Below, one piece after another: positions 26,430-35,513 of a stretch of DNA of 64,000 nucleotides. A program made the position numbers and the translations under genes. A model generated the notes under the pieces. It searched no databases. It saw nothing but the letters and a program-made list of their open reading frames with translations, and was not told the DNA's origin. Source of the DNA: Aequoribacter sp049615385 (GTDB lineage Bacteria > Pseudomonadota > Gammaproteobacteria > Pseudomonadales > Halieaceae). Position 1 is the first letter of the stretch. Each line of letters starts with the position of its first letter. The DNA lies in the NCBI RefSeq assembly GCF_049615385.1, contig NZ_JBMZFL010000013.1; one strand, given 5' to 3'.

Positions 26430-28018
26430 TGCCGTCGCTGAAACGTCTTGCACAGATTAGACATACCGCCAAAAAATATGGCCTTGCCGAGTTCTTGCCT
26501 TTGCAAGCACTGCCAGCAACAGCGCGCTTACTCACCCGACCCTTTTTGGGTCCGCAAACACATAAGTTGACCCAACCGCGCGCTGAACGATTGCGACTCG
26601 CGCTGGAATCACTGGGGCCTGTATTTATTAAATTTGGGCAAGCGCTTTCGACGCGACGCGACTTACTACCTTTAGATATCGCCGATGAACTCGCTAAGCT
26701 TCAGGATCAAGTGCCACCATTCTCTAACGAACTGGCACGCGAGATCATCGAGTCGGAGCTGGGCGATTCGGTTGACAACCTATTTGCAGAATTCCTAGCC
26801 GAGCCCTTGGCCTCAGCGTCGGTCGCCCAAGTGCACAAAGCAAAGCTGCGAACGGGCGAATCCGTCGTCATTAAAGTCATACGGCCTGACATTGAGGCAA
26901 CCATCATTGAAGATACCCGCTGGATGGCTTGGCTGGCCCGTTGGATTACGCGATTGCATCCTGATGGACACCGCCTTAAAGCTCAAGAAGTGGTAGCCGA
27001 CTATACGGCAACGATTCTGGATGAGCTCAACCTGGCACGAGAGGCAGCGAATGCCAGCCAGTTACGACGCAATTTTGAGAATAGCGACCAGCTATACGTA
27101 CCCCAAGTCTACTGGGACTACACAACATCCCGCGTGTACACGATGGAAGAGGTGACGGGTATTCCCGTCAACAACCGAGCTCAACTCGAAGCGCTTGATG
27201 TTAACTTTAAGTGCCTGGCAGAGCGCGGCGTCGAAATCTTCTTTACTCAGGTGCTGCGCGACAGTTTTTTTCACGCCGACATGCACCCTGGCAATATTCT
27301 CATTGATGCCAACAACCCCAACACACCCAGCTATATCGCCCTTGATTGCGCAATTATCGGCAGCTTAAGCGCCGACGATCAGTACTACTTGGCTCGTAAT
27401 CTACTGAGTATCTTCAAACGCGACTATCGCACCGTGGCAGAGCTTCACGTCGAATGCGGTTGGGTACCGCCCGATACCCGCGTTCAAGATTTTGAGAGCG
27501 CCATCCGCACTGTCTGCGAACCCGTCTTTGAAAAACCCATCGCCGAGCTGTCGTTTGGACAACTACTTCTTAACCTATTCCAAACCGCTAGCCGCTTTGA
27601 TATGCCTATTCAGCCCTCGCTGGTGCTGCTACAAAAAACCTTGCTCAACATAGAAGGTCTGGGACGAGAGCTCTACCCGCAGCTCAACTTATGGGACACC
27701 GCTCAACCCTTCCTTGAAAACTGGATGCAAGAGCGCTATTCAGCAAGCAACACACTGCAGCGGTTAAAAGACGAGGCGCCTGGACTGCTCGAGCAATTGC
27801 CTAAGTTACCGAACCAGCTCATAGACCGATTGTTGCAAACCGCCTCCCCACAGACTGTTGAAACGCCACAACGTCAAGTGCAGTCACCCTTATGGATCAT
27901 TGGCAGCTGGGTGCTCGGCGGGTTAACCGTGGGCACCGCACTGTCTGGTATGACCGCCACGGCCGCAGGGTTAAGCGGTGCATTTTTACTATTGATACTC
28001 TGGAGATCCGCAAGATAA
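26429..28018 (+). CDS. ubiB: Ubiquinone biosynthesis atypical kinase/ATPase UbiB
   Basis: Member of the UbiB/ADCK family, needed for ubiquinone synthesis, possibly by extracting lipid intermediates from the membrane. The 529-residue protein has the KxGQ motif at K68-Q71, the alanine-rich loop SASVAQVHKAKL with the lysine VVIKVIRP, the catalytic-loop-like HADMHPGNIL and two C-terminal transmembrane helices (about 486-526). The metal-binding motif, DCG in E. coli UbiB, reads DCA in LDCAIIGSL; I checked the codon (GCA). It overlaps the ubiJ stop by one base. Confidence 0.95.
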   Translation: MPSLKRLAQIRHTAKKYGLAEFLPLQALPATARLLTRPFLGPQTHKLTQPRAERLRLALESLGPVFIKFGQALSTRRDLLPLDIADELAKLQDQVPPFSNELAREIIESELGDSVDNLFAEFLAEPLASASVAQVHKAKLRTGESVVIKVIRPDIEATIIEDTRWMAWLARWITRLHPDGHRLKAQEVVADYTATILDELNLAREAANASQLRRNFENSDQLYVPQVYWDYTTSRVYTMEEVTGIPVNNRAQLEALDVNFKCLAERGVEIFFTQVLRDSFFHADMHPGNILIDANNPNTPSYIALDCAIIGSLSADDQYYLARNLLSIFKRDYRTVAELHVECGWVPPDTRVQDFESAIRTVCEPVFEKPIAELSFGQLLLNLFQTASRFDMPIQPSLVLLQKTLLNIEGLGRELYPQLNLWDTAQPFLENWMQERYSASNTLQRLKDEAPGLLEQLPKLPNQLIDRLLQTASPQTVETPQRQVQSPLWIIGSWVLGGLTVGTALSGMTATAAGLSGAFLLLILWRSAR

Positions 28019-28019
28019 C

Positions 28020-28424
28020 ATGACTTCAACCCTACTTTCGGCGATTAAATTTAACGAGCAGGGTCTCATTCCAGCGATTGCTCAAGATGCTGACTCCGGC
28101 GACGTATTAATGATGGCCTGGATGAATCAAGACGCAGTGCTCGCAACCCTCCAAGAGCAGCGGGCCGTATATTTCAGCCGCTCACGCAATCAACTATGGC
28201 GCAAAGGCGAAAGTTCAGGCAACGTGCAGCAATTGTTGGATATTCGCCTCGATTGCGACGGCGATACACTGTTGTTAAAAGTGCGCCAAATAGGCGGTAT
28301 CGCTTGTCACACGGGACGTGCCAATTGCTTTTATCGCGCACTCAAGAACAATGAATGGTATGATTCCCAGCCTGTTATCAAGGATCCCGAGAGCTTGTAC
28401 GGTAGCTCCAATAGAAGCGAGTAA
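28020..28424 (+). CDS. hisI: Phosphoribosyl-AMP cyclohydrolase
   Basis: Opens the purine ring of phosphoribosyl-AMP, the third step of histidine synthesis, with zinc. The 134-residue protein is the single-domain form, with zinc/magnesium-ligand segments RLDCDGDTLLLKV and GIACHTGRANCFYRAL. In E. coli HisI is fused to HisE; here the pyrophosphatase is a separate gene five bases downstream, as in Pseudomonas. The start lies one base after ubiB. Confidence 0.95.
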   Translation: MTSTLLSAIKFNEQGLIPAIAQDADSGDVLMMAWMNQDAVLATLQEQRAVYFSRSRNQLWRKGESSGNVQQLLDIRLDCDGDTLLLKVRQIGGIACHTGRANCFYRALKNNEWYDSQPVIKDPESLYGSSNRSE

Positions 28425-28429
28425 ACGCG

Positions 28430-28765
28430 ATGTCCGAACTACTGCAAGCACTGGCCGAAACTCTAGAGCAACGTAAATCTGCCACGCCAGAATCCTCGTA
28501 CGTGGCGTCGCTTTATGCGAAAGGATTGAATAAAATCCTCGAAAAAGTGGGCGAGGAAGCTACCGAAGTGATTTTAGCGGCCAAGGACGCGGAAACGTCG
28601 GGAGCTAAAGACGCAGTGACGCAAGAAATGGCAGACCTCTGGTTTCACTGTATGATCTGCCTTGCGCATCTAAATTTATCGCCGGATGACGTGCTCAAGG
28701 TTCTAGCAGAGCGTCAAGGCTTGTCCGGCCTGGTCGAAAAAGCGTCCAGAACACCATCAAACTAA
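28430..28765 (+). CDS. hisE: Phosphoribosyl-ATP pyrophosphatase
   Basis: Hydrolyses phosphoribosyl-ATP to phosphoribosyl-AMP, the second step of histidine synthesis, so it feeds HisI encoded just upstream. The 111-residue all-alpha MazG-like protein contains the acidic metal-binding motif KVGEEATEVILAAKD and the helix MADLWFHCMICLAHL. It lies in the ubiB-hisI-hisE-tatA run, eleven bases before tatA. Confidence 0.95.
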   Translation: MSELLQALAETLEQRKSATPESSYVASLYAKGLNKILEKVGEEATEVILAAKDAETSGAKDAVTQEMADLWFHCMICLAHLNLSPDDVLKVLAERQGLSGLVEKASRTPSN

Positions 28766-28775
28766 GGAGATTACT

Positions 28776-28991
28776 ATGGGCCTAGGTGGAATTAGTGTAC
28801 CGCAGCTGCTGATCATTTTAGCCATTGTCATCATGCTGTTTGGAACTAAACGGTTGCGCACACTCGGCAGTGATTTGGGCGCGGCTGTTAAGGGCTTTCG
28901 CAAAAGTGTAAGCGCCGACGAAGAGGCAAATGTCCAGAATAAAGAAGCCCAAGACGACCCAAATAAGCCTTCGAACACTGACACGAAGTAA
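28776..28991 (+). CDS. tatA: Sec-independent protein translocase TatA
   Basis: Pore-forming component of the twin-arginine translocation system for folded proteins. It is 71 residues long, with an N-terminal transmembrane helix (about 6-21, LLIILAIVIMLFGT), the typical FGTKRLRTLGSDLG hinge and amphipathic helix, then a charged tail. An AAGGAGA ribosome site precedes the ATG. It is the first of three tat genes. Confidence 0.95.
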   Translation: MGLGGISVPQLLIILAIVIMLFGTKRLRTLGSDLGAAVKGFRKSVSADEEANVQNKEAQDDPNKPSNTDTK

Positions 28992-28999
28992 GGCCTCCG

Positions 29000-29323
29000 G
29001 TGTTCGACATAGGATTTGCAGAGTTACTGCTCATTGCTGTCGTTGCCTTGCTTGTCATTGGCCCCGAACGGCTACCCAGCGCTATAAAAACAGCGTCGGT
29101 ATGGCTCGGGCGCCTGAAACGCAGCTACAACGACATCAAGCGCGAGGTTGAACTCGAGCTTCACAACAACGAGGTCATGGAAAACCTAAAGCGCGCGCAA
29201 TCAGAAATAGAAGATACGATCAACGTCGATCTTGACGCCAGCGCGCCCAGCGACACAAAGCCTGCACAACCGTCCGTCGATCCAAAGCAGACTGCGCAAC
29301 GCAACACCCAGGCCGACCCCTAG
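29000..29323 (+). CDS. tatB: Sec-independent protein translocase TatB
   Basis: Receptor component that forms the substrate-binding complex with TatC. The 107-residue protein starts at a GTG with MFDIGFAELLLIAVVALLV, the characteristic TatB opening with a conserved Glu at residue 8. GPERLP, an amphipathic helix and a long polar tail follow. It lies between tatA and tatC with 8- and 3-base gaps, so the three genes are one operon. Confidence 0.95.
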   Translation: MFDIGFAELLLIAVVALLVIGPERLPSAIKTASVWLGRLKRSYNDIKREVELELHNNEVMENLKRAQSEIEDTINVDLDASAPSDTKPAQPSVDPKQTAQRNTQADP

Positions 29324-29326
29324 TTT

Positions 29327-30085
29327 ATGAGTGAATCGACCGACCAAGCCCAACCATTAGTCGCGCACCTCACCGAACTGCGAGATCGCTTGCTCAAAGC
29401 CCTATTGAGTGTGCTGGTCGTATTTCTGTGTTTGTTCCCCTTCGCCAATGAAATTTACACCTTCGTGTCTGAGCCCTTGCGGGCCATTTTGCCTGCGGGC
29501 TCAAGCATGATCGCAACTGAGGTTGCGTCGCCCTTTTTAACACCTTTCAAACTGACGCTGTTTGCGGCTCTGTTTATTTCCATACCCTACGTGCTGTTTC
29601 AGATTTGGAGCTTCATTGCGCCCGGCATGTATCGGCAAGAGAAGCGTTTAGCGATACCGCTGCTAGTTTCCAGTGTACTGTTATTTTACGCCGGCGCTGC
29701 TTTTGCGTACTTCGTCGTCTTCCCCTTGGTATTCGCGTTTTTTACGAGCGTGGGACCCACCGATGTCACGATCATGACGGACATCAATCGTTATCTTGAT
29801 TTTGTCTTAAAACTATTTTTCGCATTTGGGCTGGCTTTTGAAATACCCATTGTGGCAGTGCTTCTGATTTGGGCGGGCATAAGCACTACCGAGTCTCTAA
29901 AACAAAAGCGGCCCTTCATCATCGTATTTTGTTTCGTTTTTGGCATGCTGCTCACACCCCCAGACGTGATTTCACAAGCGCTGCTGGCGATTCCCATGTG
30001 GTTGCTGTTTGAAGTGGGCGTATTTTTCGGTCGGTTTATCGAGCGTCGCCCGGACGCGGACAGCGCCGCCGCCACTGATGAGTAA
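29327..30085 (+). CDS. tatC: Sec-independent protein translocase TatC
   Basis: Polytopic core of the twin-arginine translocase that recognises the RR signal peptide. The 252-residue protein has six predicted transmembrane helices. Conserved segments visible are HLTELRDRLLKALL near the N terminus, PFKLTLFAALFISIPY and FGLAFEIPIVAVLLI. The last eight bases overlap the start of the ABC exporter gene. Confidence 0.96.
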   Translation: MSESTDQAQPLVAHLTELRDRLLKALLSVLVVFLCLFPFANEIYTFVSEPLRAILPAGSSMIATEVASPFLTPFKLTLFAALFISIPYVLFQIWSFIAPGMYRQEKRLAIPLLVSSVLLFYAGAAFAYFVVFPLVFAFFTSVGPTDVTIMTDINRYLDFVLKLFFAFGLAFEIPIVAVLLIWAGISTTESLKQKRPFIIVFCFVFGMLLTPPDVISQALLAIPMWLLFEVGVFFGRFIERRPDADSAAATDE

Positions 30086-31862
30086 GCCCTCTAAGCAGTC
30101 GGGACTCGGGGTACTGCTTCCCATCCTCCGGTTGCTGCGTCCCTACAAAGCCCGCGCTACTATCGCTGCTATCGCTCTGTGCTTTACTGCAGCCGCCACT
30201 CTGGGCCTAGGCTTTGGCGTGCAAACTTTAATTGATGTGGGTTTTGCCTCCGATTCTATTGCAGGATTGCAGCAAGCGATGCTAACGCTATTGGCCATTG
30301 CCAGTGCAATCGCCGTAGGAACCTTTACTCGCTTTTATTTTGTATCGTGGCTGGGGGAGCGAATCTCGGCGGATTTGCGCGCTGAGGTATTCAACAACTT
30401 AGTAAACTTGCACCCCAGTTTTTTTGAGGAGAACCGGCCTGGCGAGATTATGTCTCGACTGACCACCGACACCACCCTACTGCAAACCATCATAGGCTCA
30501 TCGCTAAGTATGGCCTTGCGCAGCATGCTCACCCTAAGTGGCGCCGTGATCATGATGTTTGCCACCAACTGGAAGCTAAGCCTATTCATCGTGGTTGGAG
30601 TCCCCGCCATCTTGGTGCCCATTTTGTTTTTTGGACGCAAAATCCGCACATTATCCAGCGCAAGCCAAGACTCCATGGCGCAAGTCGGAACCTACGCCGG
30701 AGAGGTCATTCATCAACTCAAAACGGTACAGGCTTTTAACCGCCAAGAGTTCGAACAGGGTATGTTCAAAGGCGAAGTCGAGGGTGCATTCGACGTAGCC
30801 AAGCAACGTATCCGCAACCGCGCCTTATTAATCGGTGTCGCGATCTTTGTGGTTTTTGCCAGCATGATCGGTATGCTCTATTCGGGCGGCAGCGATGTAA
30901 TCAACGGAGTTATGACCGCCGGCGAACTAGGGGCCTTTATTTTTTATGCTGTCATGCTCGGCTCTGGCTTTGCCACAGTGTCCGAGGTTTGGGGCGAAGT
31001 ACAGCGGGCCGCAGGCGCAGCTGAGCGCCTGATTGAACTCATGAACGCAGAATCCGAACTCATCGAGCCACATGAGTCACCAGAGCTGGCCCCACAAGAA
31101 GCTGCCATTGAATTCAAGGACGTGTCCTTCGCCTACCCCTCACGCCCCAATCAGTGGGCCCTGCAAGATTTCAATCTCAAAATCAACGCCGGAGAATCCG
31201 TTGCCTTGGTGGGCCCCTCGGGAGCCGGCAAGTCGACTATTTTTGAGCTCATACAGCGCTTTTATGACCCACAGCAGGGCGATATCCAATTTGGCACTAC
31301 TGCAATAAAACAAACGAGCTTGATAGAATTACGCGCCCAAATCGCAGTGGTGCCGCAGCAACCGGTGCTATTCAGCACGACGGTCCGCAACAACATTGCC
31401 TATGGACAACCAGAATGTACATCAGATCAAATAGAGCAGGCCGCAAGAGCCGCTCATGCGCATGATTTCATTCAGCAGCTACCCGATCAATACGACGCCT
31501 ATCTGGGCGAGCAGGGTGTGCGTTTATCCGGCGGTCAGAAGCAGCGCATTGCGATCGCGCGAGCCATTCTTAAAGACCCTAGAGTGCTGCTGCTAGACGA
31601 GGCAACAAGTGCACTCGACACCGAGTCGGAGCATCACATCCAGACAGCCTTAGCGGATCTGATGCAAGATCGCACGACAGTCATCATCGCCCATAGACTC
31701 TCGACCATCTTGCACGTCGATAGAATTATTGTGGTAGATCGAGGAAAAATCGTTGCACAAGGTACGCATCACGAGCTGTTAAAAACCAGCCCCTTGTACA
31801 AACGGTTAGCAGAACTGCAGTTTAACGAGCGGGCTCACGCCCGCTCACAAGAGATGATTTAG
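30078..31862 (+). CDS. MsbA-related ABC exporter (fused permease and ATPase)
   Basis: Half-transporter of 594 residues with six transmembrane helices (about residues 15-330) and a C-terminal ATPase. The ATPase has Walker A GPSGAGKST, the Q-loop in VVPQQPVLFS, signature LSGGQKQR and Walker B VLLLDEATSALD. It is similar to the lipid-A flippase MsbA but belongs to the related gammaproteobacterial subgroup; the substrate is unknown. The ATG at 30078 overlaps the tatC stop by eight bases, so it was chosen over the longer frame. Coupling to tatC suggests co-expression. The gene converges on pntB with overlapping stops. Confidence 0.88.
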   Translation: MSKPSKQSGLGVLLPILRLLRPYKARATIAAIALCFTAAATLGLGFGVQTLIDVGFASDSIAGLQQAMLTLLAIASAIAVGTFTRFYFVSWLGERISADLRAEVFNNLVNLHPSFFEENRPGEIMSRLTTDTTLLQTIIGSSLSMALRSMLTLSGAVIMMFATNWKLSLFIVVGVPAILVPILFFGRKIRTLSSASQDSMAQVGTYAGEVIHQLKTVQAFNRQEFEQGMFKGEVEGAFDVAKQRIRNRALLIGVAIFVVFASMIGMLYSGGSDVINGVMTAGELGAFIFYAVMLGSGFATVSEVWGEVQRAAGAAERLIELMNAESELIEPHESPELAPQEAAIEFKDVSFAYPSRPNQWALQDFNLKINAGESVALVGPSGAGKSTIFELIQRFYDPQQGDIQFGTTAIKQTSLIELRAQIAVVPQQPVLFSTTVRNNIAYGQPECTSDQIEQAARAAHAHDFIQQLPDQYDAYLGEQGVRLSGGQKQRIAIARAILKDPRVLLLDEATSALDTESEHHIQTALADLMQDRTTVIIAHRLSTILHVDRIIVVDRGKIVAQGTHHELLKTSPLYKRLAELQFNERAHARSQEMI

Positions 31863-33223
31863 CTGAATTCTCGAATCAATCCGCCGATTGACTCTTTTGC
31901 ATCACCAAACAGCATACGAGTGTTCTCTTTGTAGAACAGTGGATTCTCGATCCCGGCAAAGCCAGAGGCCATAGAGCGCTTCAACACAAATACCGTTTTT
32001 GCAGTATCAACGTTGATAACAGGCATACCGTAGATCGGCGACGACTCGACCTCACGTGCCGCTGGGTTAACGACGTCGTTAGCGCCGATAACAATAGCGA
32101 CATCCACGGTTTCCATACGAGGGTTGATCTCGTCCATTTCCAGCAACTGATCATAAGGCACATCGGCTTCGGCCAACAGTACGTTCATGTGACCAGGCAT
32201 ACGCCCTGCCACGGGGTGAATACCGAAATTCACCTCTGCACCGTTTTGCTCGAGTAGCTCACACAATTCCTTAACGACGTGCTGTGCTTGCGCAACCGCC
32301 ATACCGTACCCAGGAATAATCGCAACGTTAGTTGCAGCCTCAAGCACGTAGTAAGCGTCTTCGACCGAGATCGGCTTGATCTCACCCTCAACCACGGTCG
32401 CCTCAGTCACACCCGAACCAAACCCGCTAAACAATACGTTGCCCAAGGAGCGGTTCATTGACTTACACATGATTTGAGTCAAGATAATACCCGACGCACC
32501 TACCAGTGAGCCCGCCACAATCAGAATGTTGTTGTTGATTGCAAAACCCGCCGCACACGCTGCCAGACCCGAATAGGAGTTAAGCAGCGAAATCACAACG
32601 GGCATATCGGCTCCGCCAATGGGAATCACTGCCATGATGCCAAACAGTAGGGACAACCCAATAACTGCGTACAGCCAAGTCGTGTTAGTAGGGTCCATCG
32701 ATAACATAACCGCGGCGCCAATGATGCCAAGCACGATTAACGAATTCACCACTTGCTGACCGCGAAACATAATCGCACCGCTGCCCAAAGTTTCACTCAA
32801 TTTACCGTAAGCAATTAAGGATCCAGTGAAAGTTACACCACCAATTAAAACCGACAGCACGATGGTAATAACGGTAAATGTTGAAGCATCGCCACTTAAA
32901 GCCGCCCAACCGACTAGCAAGCTGGCAAGGCCACCAAAACCATTAAATAGTGCCACCATTTCTGGCATGGAAGTCATTTGTACCAGGCGCGCCGCTGCAG
33001 CACCGATCAGACCACCGACCACAATACCAATAATAATCCACTGATAGCTGACAATGCCTTGGTCAATCAAGGCAGCCACGATGGCAACCAGCATACCGAC
33101 AGCAGACAGCGTGTTGCCTTTACGAGCGGTAGCCGCAGAACCAAGCAGTTTAAGGCCCATGATGAACAAGGCAGCCGACGCCACATAAGCCAACTGAATA
33201 ATCAAACCATTCATAGAACTCAT
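31859..33223 (-). CDS. pntB: NAD(P) transhydrogenase subunit beta
   Basis: Membrane subunit of proton-translocating transhydrogenase: the N-terminal half carries the transmembrane helices, the C-terminal half is the NADP(H)-binding domain. The ATG at 33223 (454 residues) has a GAGGGGG-type ribosome site and overlaps the pntAB stop as ATGA; a longer frame would lie inside pntAB. The NADP-binding domain shows VIIPGYGMAVAQAQ, IHPVAGRMPGHMNVLLAEA and VIGANDVVNP. Together with PntAA and PntAB it uses the proton gradient to reduce NADP+ with NADH. Confidence 0.95.
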   Translation of the reverse strand: MSSMNGLIIQLAYVASAALFIMGLKLLGSAATARKGNTLSAVGMLVAIVAALIDQGIVSYQWIIIGIVVGGLIGAAAARLVQMTSMPEMVALFNGFGGLASLLVGWAALSGDASTFTVITIVLSVLIGGVTFTGSLIAYGKLSETLGSGAIMFRGQQVVNSLIVLGIIGAAVMLSMDPTNTTWLYAVIGLSLLFGIMAVIPIGGADMPVVISLLNSYSGLAACAAGFAINNNILIVAGSLVGASGIILTQIMCKSMNRSLGNVLFSGFGSGVTEATVVEGEIKPISVEDAYYVLEAATNVAIIPGYGMAVAQAQHVVKELCELLEQNGAEVNFGIHPVAGRMPGHMNVLLAEADVPYDQLLEMDEINPRMETVDVAIVIGANDVVNPAAREVESSPIYGMPVINVDTAKTVFVLKRSMASGFAGIENPLFYKENTRMLFGDAKESIGGLIREFS

Positions 33224-33510
33224 TTGCGGGCCCCCTCTTTTTTCTTGAACATTGCCAACATGCGATCGGTAACTAAGTACCCACCCACCACGTTGATCGA
33301 GGCAAGAGCAACCGCACCAGTGCCTAACCACTGCGCCAAGTCTTGGTCACCCGTCCCAGCCAGAGCGATAGCACCCACTACGGTAATACCAGAAATGGCA
33401 TTGGCGCCCGACATCAAGGGCGTGTGCAGGGTAGCTGGCACCTTGTTAATAAGTTCAAAACCTAAAAATACCGAGAGCATCAAAATGAAGGTCAAAAATA
33501 CAATCGTCAT
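33220..33510 (-). CDS. pntAB: NAD(P) transhydrogenase subunit alpha, membrane part (PntAB)
   Basis: Short membrane subunit corresponding to the C-terminal part of the one-piece PntA of E. coli. It has 96 residues and three transmembrane helices, with the conserved stretch VPATLHTPLMSGANAISGI. The ATG at 33510 follows the pntAA stop by one base and has a GAGGG ribosome site in the end of pntAA. The split into three genes (pntAA, pntAB, pntB) is the arrangement known from Rhodospirillum and Pseudomonas. Confidence 0.93.
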   Translation of the reverse strand: MTIVFLTFILMLSVFLGFELINKVPATLHTPLMSGANAISGITVVGAIALAGTGDQDLAQWLGTGAVALASINVVGGYLVTDRMLAMFKKKEGARK

Positions 33511-33511
33511 G

Positions 33512-34654
33512 TTACTGCCCTCCCTCATAGAACTGTTTAATTGTGGCGTTGGTCACCTCACCACCGTGAGTAATGATGCAACCGGGCAAAATATCGTGTT
33601 CAAAATCGATCACAAAACTGTTGCCCTCTTTATCCCAGCTGTCTTCCACCAAGTTGAACAAGTTAGAGGCGTACATTTGGCTCGCGTCCTTGCACACGTA
33701 ATTCGGTAGATTACCCAGGCCCACAATGGTCACGCCGTTCACGGTGACAACCTCATTAGGGACTGAACCCTCGACGTTGCCACCCGTCTCTGCCGCCATA
33801 TCAACTACGACAGAACCCGGCGTCATACCTTCGAGCATATCTTGGGTGACGAGTACTGGTGGTTTGCGACCAAAGACTTGCGCGGTCGTAATGACGATAT
33901 CAGATTCGGCGATGACGGCTTTTTGTGCCTCACGCTGCATTGCGATTTGCTCGTCGGTCAGTGCTTTTGCATAACCATCTTTGGTTTGCCCCGTCTCACC
34001 CAGGTCAATTTCTAAGAAGGTGGCGCCCAAAGAGTGTACTTGCTCAGCCACCACCGCTCGGGTATCGAACGCCGTTACACGGGCGCCCAAACGCTTAGCC
34101 GTTGCAATGGCTTGCAGACCCGCCACGCCAGCGCCGATGACAAATACCTTTGCCGGCTTCAAAGTACCTGCTGGCGTCATCATCATAGGCAGAATACGGG
34201 GCAAATGCATCGCTCCCAGCATGACCGTCATGTAACCCGCTAAGTTGGCTTGCGACGACAAGGCATCCATTTTTTGGCTTCGGGTAGTACGTGGAATCAT
34301 CTCCATGCTGATAGACGTTACGCCTTTGGCTCTCAAGGCTTCGATGAGCTCGCGCTCGTTGAACGGATCCAAGTAGCTCACATGGATGCAGCCTTCCGGC
34401 ATAAGTGCAACTTCTTCCAAGCTTGGCTTACGCAAGCGCAACAAGACGTCTGCTTGCGTAAACAACGCTTCCCGGTCAGCGCTTATACTCGCACCTACTT
34501 CCTGATATTCACTATCGCTGTAACCTGTTCCTTCACCCAAACCCGCCTCGATAACAACCTCGGCACCAAGACGTACTAATTTCTTTGCGGTTTCTGGGGT
34601 AACAGGCACGCGGTTTTCTCCGGGATGAGTCTCCCGTGGAACGGCTATACGCAT
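33512..34654 (-). CDS. pntAA: NAD(P) transhydrogenase subunit alpha, soluble part (PntAA)
   Basis: Soluble NAD(H)-binding subunit (domain I) of proton-translocating transhydrogenase, related to alanine dehydrogenase. The ATG at 34654 (380 residues, MRIAVPRETHPGENRV) has an AAGGGAA ribosome site and matches family N termini; upstream in-frame residues are not family-like. The NAD-binding loop is KVFVIGAGVAGLQAIATAKRLG, near residues 165-186, and the mobile-loop region DGYAKALTDE is present. First gene of pntAA-pntAB-pntB. Confidence 0.95.
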   Translation of the reverse strand: MRIAVPRETHPGENRVPVTPETAKKLVRLGAEVVIEAGLGEGTGYSDSEYQEVGASISADREALFTQADVLLRLRKPSLEEVALMPEGCIHVSYLDPFNERELIEALRAKGVTSISMEMIPRTTRSQKMDALSSQANLAGYMTVMLGAMHLPRILPMMMTPAGTLKPAKVFVIGAGVAGLQAIATAKRLGARVTAFDTRAVVAEQVHSLGATFLEIDLGETGQTKDGYAKALTDEQIAMQREAQKAVIAESDIVITTAQVFGRKPPVLVTQDMLEGMTPGSVVVDMAAETGGNVEGSVPNEVVTVNGVTIVGLGNLPNYVCKDASQMYASNLFNLVEDSWDKEGNSFVIDFEHDILPGCIITHGGEVTNATIKQFYEGGQ

Positions 34655-34819
34655 TGCTAAGTTCCCTTGTTGTAATAATGTTTGCTGCCGCGGCGCACAG
34701 AGCATGTGCCACACACGCGTCCACTCGCGCACAAAACCCGGCGCGAAAGTTCACTCTATCACACAAAAATGCATCGGCGAATCGTCGAGAATGGCTATAT
34801 CGACGATCCTAGTCGCAAT

Positions 34820-34838
34820 GCGTGTCACATAGACACGC
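34820..34838 (-). terminator. Hairpin downstream of chrR, possible terminator
   Basis: GCGTGTC (34820-34826) and GACACGC (34832-34838) form a perfect seven-base stem with a five-base loop, 13 bases beyond the chrR stop on the minus strand. Only a short ATT follows instead of a T-run, so termination would be weak or factor-dependent. The remaining intergenic sequence up to pntAA (34655-34851) shows nothing else I can name. Confidence 0.35.
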
Positions 34839-34851
34839 TTGAGCGGGGCGC

Positions 34852-35508
34852 CTAAGAGGCCTTAAGTTGCAGGAAGGGGTTCATCCAGCGGTGACGCATG
34901 CGAGTGAACTTCAAGGGGGCATCAAGTACCGCTAAGCAGATGCAATCTTCGTCCGCTAGTGCGGCTGGCGAATGCACGTCACCCGACTCACGGAATAGGA
35001 AATCTCCTGCGTGGTAGGTTCCATCAGAATCGCTGAATCCGCCTTCTAACACCAGTGTCATTTCTGAGCCGCGATGGTTGTGCTCAGGAATCACACCACC
35101 CGCTTTGATATGGTATAGGGCGAACTCGTAATAAGGATCCCCCGTTGTCAAATACGAGATTCGAAGCGACGACGTGATTTTTTTCCAGGTGAGATCGCTA
35201 AAGTCGCCCTGCATTAAGCGCTGCAATATCGCTGGTGTACTGGATTTCTCCCCCTTTGACTCTTTTGGGTACGTCAATGGTGCGCCCTCGTCGAGCCGAG
35301 ACATCACAATATCGAGCTGACTGTCGCTGACGCTCACGGGCTCTAAATCTTCAAATAAGCTCGCTGCCATAGCCGTCTGTGCTTCGGATATCTCTTGGCA
35401 CTTAGTACAATAGGTCAAGTGCATTGATACGCACGCCGATTGAGCCAACGAGAGGGTTCCAGCGGTGAACTCAGTGAGCATATGTAGGTCAGGGTGAAAC
35501 TTAGCCAT
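34852..35508 (-). CDS. chrR: ChrR-type zinc anti-sigma factor with cupin domain
   Basis: Holds the ECF sigma factor RpoE inactive until singlet oxygen or related stress triggers its destruction, as established for Rhodobacter ChrR. The N-terminal anti-sigma domain keeps the zinc ligands H5, H30, C34 and C37 (HLTYCTKC, the HX3CX2C motif). The C-terminal cupin keeps H143, H145, E149 and H179, each displaced by two residues from the R. sphaeroides positions I recall (H141, H143, E147, H177). With all ligands intact the protein should be functional. Length 218. It starts five bases after rpoE. Confidence 0.92.
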   Translation of the reverse strand: MAKFHPDLHMLTEFTAGTLSLAQSACVSMHLTYCTKCQEISEAQTAMAASLFEDLEPVSVSDSQLDIVMSRLDEGAPLTYPKESKGEKSSTPAILQRLMQGDFSDLTWKKITSSLRISYLTTGDPYYEFALYHIKAGGVIPEHNHRGSEMTLVLEGGFSDSDGTYHAGDFLFRESGDVHSPAALADEDCICLAVLDAPLKFTRMRHRWMNPFLQLKAS

Positions 35509-35513
35509 CGTTC

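Noticed and set aside
30009..30077. Longer start for the MsbA-related exporter
   Set aside because: It would encode extra residues wholly inside tatC; the ATG at 30078 is in the usual position for the family.
31827..31846. GAGCGGGC-TCAC-GCCCGCTC hairpin as a terminator
   Set aside because: It lies within the exporter's coding end, and no T-run follows directly on either strand.
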